DNA of 41,715 bases from Alphaproteobacteria bacterium HGW-Alphaproteobacteria-7 (lineage in GTDB: Bacteria; Pseudomonadota; Alphaproteobacteria; Sphingomonadales; Sphingomonadaceae): assembly GCA_002842735.1 (NCBI GenBank), contig PHEB01000025.1, positions 1 to 41,715 on the forward strand. Direction: 5' to 3'. Each line of letters opens with the position of its first letter. The stretch's first letter is position 1. The translations under genes and the position numbers were made by a program. Shown here one piece after another: positions 1-8,711 of this stretch. The notes beneath the pieces were generated by a model. The model worked only from the letters and a program-made list of their open reading frames with translations. It ran no database searches and had not been told where the DNA came from.

Positions 1-208
1 GACTCCTTCGCCTCCGTTGAACCGGAGGAAGGGTCGCGCAAGGCGCCACTTCAGTGCAAGCCCCAGCCGCTGCCAAGTGCTCGCCAAATACGGCGGCACT
101 CCACATCCTACGCCAACCTACCCCTCTGACATGCGCCATTCTACGACTGAAATTCGCTTTCGATTTGAAATAGTCATGGCTAAAGTAGCTCCAACTCTGG
201 AGGGGCAC
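1..208. other. Region upstream of the restriction operon
   Basis: No gene is supported here. The reading frame of the antitoxin extends upstream to base 17, but that part has no recognisable protein character and no ribosome-binding site. Bases 145-175 form an imperfect dyad (GACTGAAATTCG ... CGATTTGAAATAGTC) just before the antitoxin ribosome-binding site. It is positioned where an autoregulatory operator would sit, since Phd/YefM antitoxins usually repress their own promoter, but this is only positional inference. I could not assign -35/-10 boxes with confidence. Confidence 0.3.
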
Positions 209-382
209 ATGCGGCACATGTCGGCGCGCGACGCCAAGAATGGCTTTGGTCGGCTGATCGATTTGGCCCGGGCCGCGCCTGTGTCCATCGACAAATACGG
301 AAGGCCGGTCGTCGTGGTCCTGTCGGTGGAGGAATATGAGCGGCTGACAGCGCATAATGACAAGAACGGAACGAACGCCTGA
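209..382 (+). CDS. Phd/YefM-family antitoxin, no partner toxin
   Basis: A 57-residue protein with the Phd/YefM signature: the N-terminal MSARDAKNGFGRLIDLAR stretch, then GRPVVVVLSVEEYERL. In this family the N-terminal part is a DNA-binding fold used for autorepression and the C-terminal tail neutralises a toxin. The start at 209 is chosen over the upstream ATG at 176 because a strong GGAGG (199-203) lies five bases before it. The stop codon shares one base with the hsdM start (TGATG), so the two genes are translationally coupled. No Doc, YoeB or RelE-like toxin follows and the C-terminal tail is short. It is therefore an orphan antitoxin or a small transcription regulator of the restriction operon. 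The family call is firm; the regulatory role is inference. Confidence 0.82.
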   Translation: MRHMSARDAKNGFGRLIDLARAAPVSIDKYGRPVVVVLSVEEYERLTAHNDKNGTNA

Positions 383-2382
383 TGGCCACCCATACTGATC
401 TTGCCAACCTGATCTGGGACATCGCCAACCTGCTGCGCGGCCCCTATCGCCCGCCTCAGTATGAACGGGTGATGTTGCCGCTTGTCGTCCTGCGCCGCTT
501 CGACTGCGTGCTGGCCGAAACCAAGGATGCCGTAGTTGCCGAAGCCAAGCGCCGCGCCGGTGGCAAGATCGAGGGTGATGCGCTCGACAGTGCGCTCAAC
601 CGGATTTCTGGCCACCGCTTCCACAACCGCGCGCCCTATGACTTCAAAAAGCTGCTGGGCGATCCGGACCATATAAACCAGCACCTGCAAACCTACATCA
701 ACGGCTTTTCCGCCAACGTCCGCAAGATCTTCGACTATTTCGAGTTCACCGCCGAGATTGAGCGGATGCACGAGGCGGGCATCCTGTTCCTGATCGTCAA
801 GGAGTTCTGCGAGGTCGATCTGCACCCCAACACGGTCAAGAACGACCAGATGGGCCTGATCTTTGAGAATTTGATCCGGCGCTTCAACGAACTGGCCAAT
901 GAAACGGCAGGCGATCACTTCACCCCGCGCGAAGTCATCACGCTCATGGTCGATCTGCTGTTCATCGAGGATGACGCGCTGTTCCAGCAATCCGCCGCCG
1001 TCAAAACCATGCTCGATCCGGCGTGCGGCACGGGCGGGATGCTGGCCGAGGCGCAATCCTATATGCGCAGCCGGGGCGCGGCGGCCAAGCTCTATGTCTA
1101 TGGGCAGGATTACAACAAGCGCGCCTTCGCCACCGCCGCGTCAGATATGCTTATGAAGCAGGTTGATCATAACGGGCATGGTGAGAACGTGCAGTTCGGT
1201 GACACCTTCACCGATGACAAGTTCGAAGGATTGAAGTTCGATTACTTCATCGCCAACCCCCCCTTTGGCGTGGACTGGAAAAAACAGCAGCGCGAGATTG
1301 TGCAAGAACATGATCGCGGCAAATCGGGCCGGTTCCATGCCGGCCTGCCGCGCGTGAACGATGGGTCATTGCTGTTCCTTCAGCACATGATTTCCAAGTT
1401 CGAGGATGTTGACCCGGCCAAGCAGAAATACGGCTCACGCGCCGCGATTGTCTTCAGCGGTTCGCCGCTGTTCACCGGCGGCGCGGGCGGCGGGGAAAGC
1501 AACATCCGAAAATGGATCATCGAAGAGGACATGCTTGAGGCGATCATCGCCTTGCCCGAACAGATGTTCTACAACACCGGCATCGGCACTTATATCTGGA
1601 TCGTCACCAACCGGAAGGCCAAGGCCCGCAAGGGTAAAATCCAGCTGGTCGATGCGCGTGACACGTGGATTCCCATGCGCCGCAGCCAGGGCGACAAGCG
1701 GCGCAAGATCGGTGAAGGCCCGGCGCTGCCCGGGGACGACCGTCCGGATGAGCCGGACCAGATTGCCGAGATTGTCCGCCGTTACGGCGAGTTCATTGCC
1801 AGCGAACAATCGAAGATCTTCGACAATGAGGATTTCGGCTACACCCGCGTCACGGTGGAGCGGCCCTTGCGGCTGCGTTATCAGATGACGGTGGAGGACA
1901 AGGCCCGCTTCCTCGATGCCGCGCCGCACCTGCTGGATGATGTTCAGGCCATCGACAAAGGGCTTGGCCGCGAACCGCTGCTGGACTGGAACGCTGCGTT
2001 GAAGGCCATCGAGCGGACCCTGAAACAGCGCGGATCAAAATGGCGCGCGGCGGACGAAAAGCTGTTTCGCGGCGTGTTCACCGCCAAGGATGCAGGCGCG
2101 GAAAAGGTGCGCAAGGGTAAGGGATTTGAACCCGATCCCGATCTGCGCGATTTCGAAAATATCCCGCTCAAGGTCGATATCGACGCCTTCTTCGCGCGCG
2201 AAGTGCTGCCGCATGTGCCCGATGCCTGGATGGACCGGACCAAGGACAAGCTGGGCTATGAAATCAACTTCAACCGCCACTTCTACAAGTTCACCCCGCC
2301 CCGCCCGCTGTCGGTGATCGATGCCGAACTGAAGCAGGCGGAAGAGGAAATCTTGCGCTTGTTGCGGGAGGTTACGGAGTGA
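382..2382 (+). CDS. hsdM: Type I restriction-modification system, N6-adenine methyltransferase subunit HsdM
   Basis: This 666-residue protein is the modification subunit of a Type I system. It transfers a methyl group from S-adenosylmethionine to adenine within the target chosen by HsdS and forms M2S and R2M2S complexes with HsdS and HsdR. The N-terminal helical HsdM_N domain covers roughly residues 5-145. The SAM-binding motif I DPACGTGGML lies at 212-221 and the catalytic NPPF motif at 292-295. It is longer than the classic ~500-residue HsdM, with an extended C-terminal region after about residue 470 that is seen in some Type I subfamilies. The start overlaps the antitoxin stop by one base and the stop overlaps the hsdS GTG start by four (GTGA). 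The family call is very secure. Confidence 0.96.
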   Translation: MATHTDLANLIWDIANLLRGPYRPPQYERVMLPLVVLRRFDCVLAETKDAVVAEAKRRAGGKIEGDALDSALNRISGHRFHNRAPYDFKKLLGDPDHINQHLQTYINGFSANVRKIFDYFEFTAEIERMHEAGILFLIVKEFCEVDLHPNTVKNDQMGLIFENLIRRFNELANETAGDHFTPREVITLMVDLLFIEDDALFQQSAAVKTMLDPACGTGGMLAEAQSYMRSRGAAAKLYVYGQDYNKRAFATAASDMLMKQVDHNGHGENVQFGDTFTDDKFEGLKFDYFIANPPFGVDWKKQQREIVQEHDRGKSGRFHAGLPRVNDGSLLFLQHMISKFEDVDPAKQKYGSRAAIVFSGSPLFTGGAGGGESNIRKWIIEEDMLEAIIALPEQMFYNTGIGTYIWIVTNRKAKARKGKIQLVDARDTWIPMRRSQGDKRRKIGEGPALPGDDRPDEPDQIAEIVRRYGEFIASEQSKIFDNEDFGYTRVTVERPLRLRYQMTVEDKARFLDAAPHLLDDVQAIDKGLGREPLLDWNAALKAIERTLKQRGSKWRAADEKLFRGVFTAKDAGAEKVRKGKGFEPDPDLRDFENIPLKVDIDAFFAREVLPHVPDAWMDRTKDKLGYEINFNRHFYKFTPPRPLSVIDAELKQAEEEILRLLREVTE

Positions 2383-3614
2383 GCGTGTTTCCGAACATCG
2401 CCATTCGGCATCTGTTTTCAATCGGAAGCGGCGCAACGCCAGAAAGTGGCAATCCGGATTACTGGGACGGTGATATTTTTTGGGTCACGCCTGAGGATGT
2501 GAGCGCGGCGAAAGATGGGAAGATAGTCGGTACTAAACGCCGCATCACGGATGACGGCTTGAGGAGTTGCAGCGCGCGATTATCGCCGCCCGAAACTATC
2601 GTTCTCACCAAACGCGCACCCATCGGACAACTTGCCGTCGCAGAGGTCGAACTTTGCTCCAATCAAGGGTGCTTCTTACTTGAGCCAGGATCGGGCGTTG
2701 ACCCCCAATTCTACTTCCACTGGCTCAATGCGAATACCGCCTATTTGCAGATTCTGGGCCGTGGCTCGACATTCATGGAGCTAAGTACGGATGACCTGAA
2801 GTCACTACGCGTTCCGCATCCTCCCATCCATGTTCAAAACTCAATTGCCGGATTCCTGAACGAAAATGCCGCGCAAATCGACACCCTGATCGAAGCCAAG
2901 CAGAAGCTGCTGGGCCTGCTGGCCGAAAAGCGGCGGACGCTGGTGGCAGAGGCGGTCATGCGCGGGCTGGACCGCTCCGCCCCCTTGCGCCCCTCCGACA
3001 TCGACTGGCTCGGCGATATTCCGGCGCATTGGAAGATTGAGCGCTCCCGCTGGCTGTTCAACGAACGCGATGAACGGTCGGAAACCGGCGAAGAGGAAAT
3101 GTTGACCGTTTCCCACATTACCGGCGTCACGCCCCGGTCCCAAAAAGATGTCAACATGTTCGAGGCCGAGACGACGGCGGGGTACAAGCTGTGCTTCACC
3201 GGCGATCTGGTCATCAACACGCTGTGGGCATGGATGGGCGCCATGGGCACGGCCCCGGTCGATGGTATCGTCAGCCCGGCCTACAACGTCTACACGCCCG
3301 GCCAACGCCTGCTGCCCGCCTATGTCGATGCACTGGTCCGCATCCCGGTCTTCGCGCAGGAAGTGACGCGTTATTCCAAGGGCGTTTGGTCATCACGCCT
3401 CCGCCTTTATCCAGAAGGTTTCTTCGAAACCTTCTGGCCGGTGCCCCCGCTCGACGAGCAAGAACAGATCGTCGCCCGCATCGCCGAAGAGCGCGTAAAA
3501 ATCGACAAGCTGGCAACCGCCACCGAACGCTCCATCACCCTGCTGAAAGAACGCCGCAGCGCCCTGATCGCCGCCGCCGTCACCGGCCAGATTGCCATCC
3601 CGGAGGCCGCATGA
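2379..3614 (+). CDS. hsdS: Type I restriction-modification system, specificity subunit HsdS
   Basis: This 411-residue DNA-recognition subunit has the usual two-repeat layout. Target-recognition domain 1 covers about residues 1-160, followed by a long helix (FLNENAAQIDTLIEAKQKLL and on to about 200). TRD2 covers about 205-365 and starts with the typical IDWLGDIPAHWKI motif. A second helix (about 365-400) ends in ALIAAAVTGQIAI. Each TRD reads one half of a bipartite target and the helices set the spacer. The GTG start overlaps the end of hsdM and the stop overlaps the next ATG. The DNA of TRD1 (about 2380-2850) is visibly poorer in G+C (about 55% in sampled lines) than the central helix region (about 70-75%), which suggests that the half was exchanged by recombination. 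Confidence 0.94.
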   Translation: MSVFPNIAIRHLFSIGSGATPESGNPDYWDGDIFWVTPEDVSAAKDGKIVGTKRRITDDGLRSCSARLSPPETIVLTKRAPIGQLAVAEVELCSNQGCFLLEPGSGVDPQFYFHWLNANTAYLQILGRGSTFMELSTDDLKSLRVPHPPIHVQNSIAGFLNENAAQIDTLIEAKQKLLGLLAEKRRTLVAEAVMRGLDRSAPLRPSDIDWLGDIPAHWKIERSRWLFNERDERSETGEEEMLTVSHITGVTPRSQKDVNMFEAETTAGYKLCFTGDLVINTLWAWMGAMGTAPVDGIVSPAYNVYTPGQRLLPAYVDALVRIPVFAQEVTRYSKGVWSSRLRLYPEGFFETFWPVPPLDEQEQIVARIAEERVKIDKLATATERSITLLKERRSALIAAAVTGQIAIPEAA

Positions 3615-4933
3615 AGATCACCAGCCTTTCGCTGTTCAACCTGCGCTCGTTCGAATTCGCGGAATTCACCTTCAACCCGCAGTTCAACTTGATCGCCGGT
3701 ATCAACGGCGCGGGCAAAAGCACGGTGCTGGATGCGATCCGCACCTGCGCCTCGCACATCCTGCCCGCCCTCAGGCGGGGACCATCAAGGCCGTTCGGAT
3801 TTGGTATTGATGACATTCACGACAACGCCCCCATTGCCGATGCCACGCTGCACTTCACGCTCGATGGGGAGCCGTCCCGTTTTTCGCTCCGCGAATGGCG
3901 CGAACCGCGTGCCTTCGACAATGCCGAGAATCTGGAAAAGCTGCGCCGGGAAATTCTGGACGCGGACCGATTGGGTGATCGCCCCCGCAACCTGATTCGA
4001 GATCTGGCGGAGACGCTGGACACACCAAGCCCCACCGTCTTCAACCCGCCGGAAGTGCAGCAAAAAGCATTGGCTGCGCTGGAAGAGAGCGCGCCGCTCG
4101 TCCTGTATTTTTCGACTGCTCGCACCCAGCTTAGCGCAAGGAAGGAAAGCAGTTCTGCCGCAGCGCAAGGGGCTGGAGCAGCCTATGTGCGTGCGCTTGG
4201 CGTCCGGGAACTTAGCGTTGTCCAACTGGCCGACTGGCTCCGCGCCCAGCAGGCATTGGCACCAGAACGCCAAGCATCACAGCATCTGGTGGACGTTGTC
4301 GAGGCGGCGGTCCGCCAGTTTCTGCCCGGCTTCCAAAACTTGCGCCCCAGCAAGGTCGGGCCGTCGCAACTGCTGATCGATCATGGCGGCACCACTCTGC
4401 ATCTGCGTCAGTTATCAGATGGCGAACGCAGCGTGCTGGTGCTCATGCTCGATATTGCCAAGCGATTGACGCAGGCGAACCCATATCTCGCTGACCCGCT
4501 GTCCGCAGCCGAAGCCGTGATCTTGATCGACGAAATAGACCTGCACCTTCACCCGCAATGGCAACGCAAGATCGTCGGCGATCTGACCCGGACATTCCCG
4601 AACTGCCAGTTTATCGCCACCACCCACTCACCGCAGGTTATTGGTGAAGTGGCGCATGAGAACATTCAGATGATTGATGGGGATGATGTTTTCGTACCGC
4701 CGCATTCGTTCGGCGTCGATTCCAGCCGGGTGCTGGAGGAGTTGATGAGTACCAAGCCACGAAATGCCGGGGTCGAGGACAAGCTGACGAAAATCGCCAA
4801 ACTGATCGGCGAGGAGAAGGAAGCAGAAGCGCGCAAGGCCATCGCCACGCTAGCCGAGGAGATTGGCGACAGCGATCCCGAAATCATCCGTGCCAAGCTG
4901 CTGCTCGATTTTCTGGATGAGGACGGCGAATGA
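3611..4933 (+). CDS. Septu-like AAA ATPase (PtuA-like) embedded in the hsd operon
   Basis: A 440-residue ATPase of the OLD/RecF-like AAA group. MKITSLSLFNLRSFEFAEF opens the protein, Walker A GINGAGKST is at 30-38, the signature-like LSDGERSVL is near 272, Walker B ILIDEIDLHLHPQ is near 301-313, and an H-loop-like TTHSPQ follows near 336. The start at 3611 is chosen because it overlaps the hsdS stop (ATGA); the frame upstream is antisense-like and out of character. The next gene is an HNH nuclease of the PtuB type, and this ATPase/HNH pairing defines Septu anti-phage systems, in which the ATPase controls the nuclease. At 440 residues it is somewhat shorter than some PtuA proteins. The fold is certain. 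The Septu assignment depends on the pairing and is strong but not proven by sequence alone. Confidence 0.85.
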   Translation: MKITSLSLFNLRSFEFAEFTFNPQFNLIAGINGAGKSTVLDAIRTCASHILPALRRGPSRPFGFGIDDIHDNAPIADATLHFTLDGEPSRFSLREWREPRAFDNAENLEKLRREILDADRLGDRPRNLIRDLAETLDTPSPTVFNPPEVQQKALAALEESAPLVLYFSTARTQLSARKESSSAAAQGAGAAYVRALGVRELSVVQLADWLRAQQALAPERQASQHLVDVVEAAVRQFLPGFQNLRPSKVGPSQLLIDHGGTTLHLRQLSDGERSVLVLMLDIAKRLTQANPYLADPLSAAEAVILIDEIDLHLHPQWQRKIVGDLTRTFPNCQFIATTHSPQVIGEVAHENIQMIDGDDVFVPPHSFGVDSSRVLEELMSTKPRNAGVEDKLTKIAKLIGEEKEAEARKAIATLAEEIGDSDPEIIRAKLLLDFLDEDGE

Positions 4934-5553
4934 GGGCCATCACGAAAGGCAATGAACCCGCCTGCCTGACTCAGCATCGTGCGACACCCAACAGCAACTA
5001 CGGAGAGTATCGCGGCAACCCGGCGTTACGGACCGCTCTGGTAGCCGAACAACGCGGGCTTTGCTGCTACTGCATGAATGCGATTACCGCCGATGGTCAG
5101 AAAATGCGGATCGAGCATTGGCAAAGCCAGAGCGGCTTTGCTGCACAGCAACTGGTCTATGCGAACCTTCTTGGTGCCTGCAAGGGTGGCGAGGGCGGCA
5201 GCGCAAATCAATACCATTGCGATAAGCTGAAAGGTGACCAGGTGCTAAAGTGGAATCCTGCAACGCCAGCCCATGCCATCGAATCGCGCATCAGATATCA
5301 GAACAATGGCGAAATCCGCTCCAACGACCCCCAGTTCGACAGCGAGTTGGACACTGTACTTGGACTCAACATTTCAATTCTCACGAACCGCAGACAGGGC
5401 GCACTCGAAGCGGTGCTGAAATGGTGGCAGATTAAGAAGCCGAATAAGGCGCAGGTAAGATCCCAAATCGCAAAATACGATAATGGCGTTGGAACGCTTG
5501 AAGCGTTCAGCCCCGTGGCGGTCTGGTTCTTGAAACGAAAGTTAGCCGCATGA
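4930..5553 (+). CDS. HNH endonuclease, PtuB-like (TIGR02646 family)
   Basis: A 207-residue HNH nuclease. The metal-binding and catalytic landmarks are the cysteine cluster CCYC at 45-48, IEHWQSQ from 61 (catalytic-type histidine 63), YANLLGAC with Cys84, and YHCDKLKGD with His96-Cys97. This pattern (CxYC ... IEHxxPQS ... NLLxAC ... HCDxxK) is that of the TIGR02646 / PtuB family, the effector nucleases of Septu and of the related retron-Ec78 type systems. It overlaps the ATPase stop (ATGA) and its own stop overlaps the hsdR start (ATGA), so it is translated as part of the restriction operon. No reverse transcriptase is nearby, so a retron is not supported. Substrate (DNA or RNA) cannot be told from sequence. 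Confidence 0.87.
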   Translation: MRAITKGNEPACLTQHRATPNSNYGEYRGNPALRTALVAEQRGLCCYCMNAITADGQKMRIEHWQSQSGFAAQQLVYANLLGACKGGEGGSANQYHCDKLKGDQVLKWNPATPAHAIESRIRYQNNGEIRSNDPQFDSELDTVLGLNISILTNRRQGALEAVLKWWQIKKPNKAQVRSQIAKYDNGVGTLEAFSPVAVWFLKRKLAA

Positions 5554-8500
5554 ACAAGGTGAACCCCGCCCGCCATACGGAAGAAGCGTTCGAGATCGTC
5601 GTCGAGGGCGTGTTGCTGGCGAATGGCTATGCCTCGATTGCATCGGACAAGTTCGACCGTGCTTCCGCCATTTTCCCCGACGCTGTGCTCGATTTCATAC
5701 GCGCAACCCAGCCAAAGGAATGGAAGGCGCTGGAGGCGCTCCACGGAGACAAGACCAGCGCGCAAGTGCTGGCTGATCTGATCAAGTGGATCGATGCCAA
5801 TGGCTCGCTCGCCACGCTGCGGCACGGCTTCAAATGCTATGGCAAGACCTTGCGCGTCGCGACCTTCAAAGCAGCGCATGATCTGAATGCCGAGCTGGAA
5901 GCACGGTACGCCGCCAACCTCGTCAGCGTCACCCGGCAGCTTCGCTATTCGGTCAGAAATGACAACGAGCTGGATTTGGTGCTGAGCGTCAACGGTATTC
6001 CGGTGGTGTCGATCGAACTCAAGAACGCAATGACGCGTTCGACAGTCGAGGACGCCATTCGCCAGTATCGCAATGATCGCGATCCGCGTGAACCCATCTT
6101 TGAATTCAAGCGGCGCATCTTGGCGCATTTCGCGGTTGATACCGATGCCGTGTTCATGACCACGCGCCTTGCTGGGGCCGCAACCCATTTCCTGCCGTTC
6201 AATCGCGGAGACAATGGCGGCGCGGGCAATCCGCCCGACCCGAAGGGACGGAGCTATCGCACCGCCTATCTGTGGGAACAGGCATTGCAGCGGGACAGCC
6301 TGCTCGATCTGCTCGCGCGTTTTGTGCATTTGCAGACAGAGGAAAAGCGGGATGAGGCCGGACGGAAGGTCAAGAAAGAGACCCTGATCTTCCCGCGCTA
6401 TCACCAGCTTGAAGCCGTGCGCGATCTGGTTGCGGCTGCAAAGTCGGACGGCCCCGGACACAATTACCTGATCGAGCATTCGGCGGGCAGCGGGAAAAGC
6501 AACACCATCGGCTGGCTGACCCACCGCCTTGCCTCGTTGCACGATGATGCGAACGACCGCGTGTTTGACAGTGTTATCGTGATTACGGACCGCGTCGTGC
6601 TCGACAAGCAGTTGCAGGACACGATCTATCAGTTTGAGCACAAGCACGGCGTTGTGCAGAAGATCGACGACAACTCGCGGCAGCTGGCAGAGGCGCTTGA
6701 AGGCTCCGTGCCGATCATCATCACGACGTTGCAGAAGTTTCCGTTTGTGTCGCGGCAGTTGGTCCGCCTCGCCGAGGAGCGTGGTTCCGCAGGCGATGGC
6801 GTGCTCAAGACACGGCGCTTTGCGGTCATCATCGATGAGGCGCACAGCTCTCAGGGGGGCGAAGCGGCAACGGACCTCAAGGAAGTCCTTGGCGGTGAGC
6901 GCCTACGCGAAGATGCCCAGCGCTACCGGGCCGAAAACGATGATGTTGGCGAGGAGGAGTTGTTCCGCAGCATGGCCAAGCGCGGACGCCAGGCCAATAT
7001 CAGCTTCTTTGCCTTCACCGCCACGCCCAAGCACAAGACATTGGCTGTTTTCGGCAAGGACGGCAAAGCAGCCCACCGTTACACGATGCGGCAAGCTATC
7101 GAAGAGGGTTTCATCCTCGATGTTCTCAAGCATTACACGACTTATGCGACCTATTTCCGGCTGCTGAAGTCCAGCGATGACGACCCGAATGTTGTCCGCA
7201 AAAAAGCGGCATTGGCGCTGGCGCGGTTCCTGAAACTGCACCCGCACAATATTGCGCAGAAGACCGAAGTGATGGTCGAGCACTTCCATGCGGCCACTCA
7301 GCACAAGGTCGGTGGGCGGGCCAAGGCGATGGTCGTGACCGGATCACGCCTGGAGGCGGTGCGCTATAAGCAGAGCTTCGACCTCTACATCAAGACCAAG
7401 GGCTATGCGATCAAATCGCTCGTAGCGTTCTCCGGTGCGGTTGACGACGATAAGCTGCCCGGCGTTGCATATACCGAAGAAGCGATGAATCTGGGCGTGC
7501 GCGAGCGAGAATTGCCGGACGTCTTTGCGACATCGGAATACCAGGTCCTGCTCGTTGCGGAAAAATACCAGACCGGATTCGACCAGCCCCTCCTTCACAC
7601 CATGTATGTCGACCGGCGGCTCTCGGGCATTCAAGCAGTTCAGACACTGTCACGCCTGAACCGCACTCACCCCTTCAAGGAAGACACCTTCATTCTCGAT
7701 TTCGTGAATGATCGGGACGAAATTCAGGAAGCCTTCAAAACCTATTATGAAGGTGCAGAGATCGGCGAGGAAGTCGACCCGAACCGGATGTATCAGATCA
7801 AGGGCGAGCTGGATTCCAGCGGCATCTATTCGGGCGCCGACATTGAAGAATTTTCGGAAATCTATTTCAAACCAAAGCTGAAACAGAGTCCGGCTGACCA
7901 TCAAAAGATGAATGCGATTATTGATCGCCCGGTCAGCAGCTTTGCCGAAATCGTGAAGAGTGATCCCGCAGAAGCCGAGGTGCTGCGCGGCAAGATTCTT
8001 GCCTTTTGCAGCCTGTATGGCTTCCTCAGCCAGATCATTCCCTATCAAGATTCGGATCTGGAAAGGTTGTATGTTTTCCTGCGCCACCTCGCGGCAAAGC
8101 TGCCGAAAAAGGGGGGCAGCCCATCCTATCAATTCGATGATGAGGTCAGGCTGGATTATTATCGTCTGCAAAAGGTCAGCGAAGGATCGATTAGCTTGTC
8201 TGAAGGGACGGCAAAGCAGCTCGACGGCCCGTCTTCCGTGGGGTCCAAAATCGCCCGTGAGGAGCAGGTTCCGCTTTCCCGGCTGATTGATGTTGTCAAT
8301 GAACGGTTCGGTACGGATTTCAACAATGCCGACCAGCTCTTCTTCGACCAGATTGTCGAAGCCGCGTTAGCAGATGCGAGCCTACGACAGGCAGCCATTG
8401 CTAATCCGGGTGAGAAGTTCGAGCTGCTTTTCAAGAATTTGCTGGAAGCGCTCTTCGTGGAACGCATGGATCAGAATGAAGAAATATTTGCTCGATACAT

Positions 8501-8603
8501 GAACGATAAGGCATTCCAGAGACTGGTCACCAACCGGCTTTCAACAGAAGCATATGCGAAGCTCAGGTCTTCACTTGAGAAGGGAATATGGGGTTGTTGG
8601 TAG
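5550..8603 (+). CDS. hsdR: Type I restriction-modification system, restriction/translocase subunit HsdR
   Basis: This 1017-residue subunit of the Type I complex translocates DNA using ATP and cleaves it at a distance. The N-terminal PD-(D/E)XK nuclease is visible as Asp142 followed by Glu156-Leu-Lys158 (SIELK). The superfamily 2 helicase follows: Walker A SAGSGKSNT at 311-319, DEAH at 429-432, FFAFTATPK (motif III) near 480, and the motif V/VI stretch YQTGFDQPLLHTMYVDRRLS through QTLSRLNR near 670-705. The remaining C-terminal helical part is needed for assembly. Length is normal for HsdR. Its start overlaps ptuB, which separates it from hsdMS by two foreign genes. The methylase and specificity genes are intact, so the system appears functional. 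Confidence 0.96.
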   Translation: MNKVNPARHTEEAFEIVVEGVLLANGYASIASDKFDRASAIFPDAVLDFIRATQPKEWKALEALHGDKTSAQVLADLIKWIDANGSLATLRHGFKCYGKTLRVATFKAAHDLNAELEARYAANLVSVTRQLRYSVRNDNELDLVLSVNGIPVVSIELKNAMTRSTVEDAIRQYRNDRDPREPIFEFKRRILAHFAVDTDAVFMTTRLAGAATHFLPFNRGDNGGAGNPPDPKGRSYRTAYLWEQALQRDSLLDLLARFVHLQTEEKRDEAGRKVKKETLIFPRYHQLEAVRDLVAAAKSDGPGHNYLIEHSAGSGKSNTIGWLTHRLASLHDDANDRVFDSVIVITDRVVLDKQLQDTIYQFEHKHGVVQKIDDNSRQLAEALEGSVPIIITTLQKFPFVSRQLVRLAEERGSAGDGVLKTRRFAVIIDEAHSSQGGEAATDLKEVLGGERLREDAQRYRAENDDVGEEELFRSMAKRGRQANISFFAFTATPKHKTLAVFGKDGKAAHRYTMRQAIEEGFILDVLKHYTTYATYFRLLKSSDDDPNVVRKKAALALARFLKLHPHNIAQKTEVMVEHFHAATQHKVGGRAKAMVVTGSRLEAVRYKQSFDLYIKTKGYAIKSLVAFSGAVDDDKLPGVAYTEEAMNLGVRERELPDVFATSEYQVLLVAEKYQTGFDQPLLHTMYVDRRLSGIQAVQTLSRLNRTHPFKEDTFILDFVNDRDEIQEAFKTYYEGAEIGEEVDPNRMYQIKGELDSSGIYSGADIEEFSEIYFKPKLKQSPADHQKMNAIIDRPVSSFAEIVKSDPAEAEVLRGKILAFCSLYGFLSQIIPYQDSDLERLYVFLRHLAAKLPKKGGSPSYQFDDEVRLDYYRLQKVSEGSISLSEGTAKQLDGPSSVGSKIAREEQVPLSRLIDVVNERFGTDFNNADQLFFDQIVEAALADASLRQAAIANPGEKFELLFKNLLEALFVERMDQNEEIFARYMNDKAFQRLVTNRLSTEAYAKLRSSLEKGIWGCW

Positions 8604-8711
8604 CAAGGCAACGGCACCGGATTTTACGCTATTGCGGCACCGGCATATCTCTTTGTTACGGTTCCAGTGTTTTAAGCCAGCCAATGTATTGAATGATTGG
8701 AAAGTATCGAG

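Noticed and set aside
118..1056. 312-codon minus-strand frame over the antitoxin and hsdM start
   Set aside because: Shadow of hsdM; no motif, no ribosome-binding site and it would remove the sense-coupled antitoxin-hsdM junction.
3611..5553. Retron of the Ec78 type
   Set aside because: The same ATPase and HNH families occur in that retron, but there is no reverse transcriptase gene or candidate msr-msd RNA in or beside the operon, so Septu-like is the better name.
5298..6845. 515-codon open frame on the minus strand across ptuB and hsdR
   Set aside because: It is antisense to two genes with clear catalytic motifs, has His/Arg-rich shadow composition typical of GC-rich DNA, and no ribosome-binding site.
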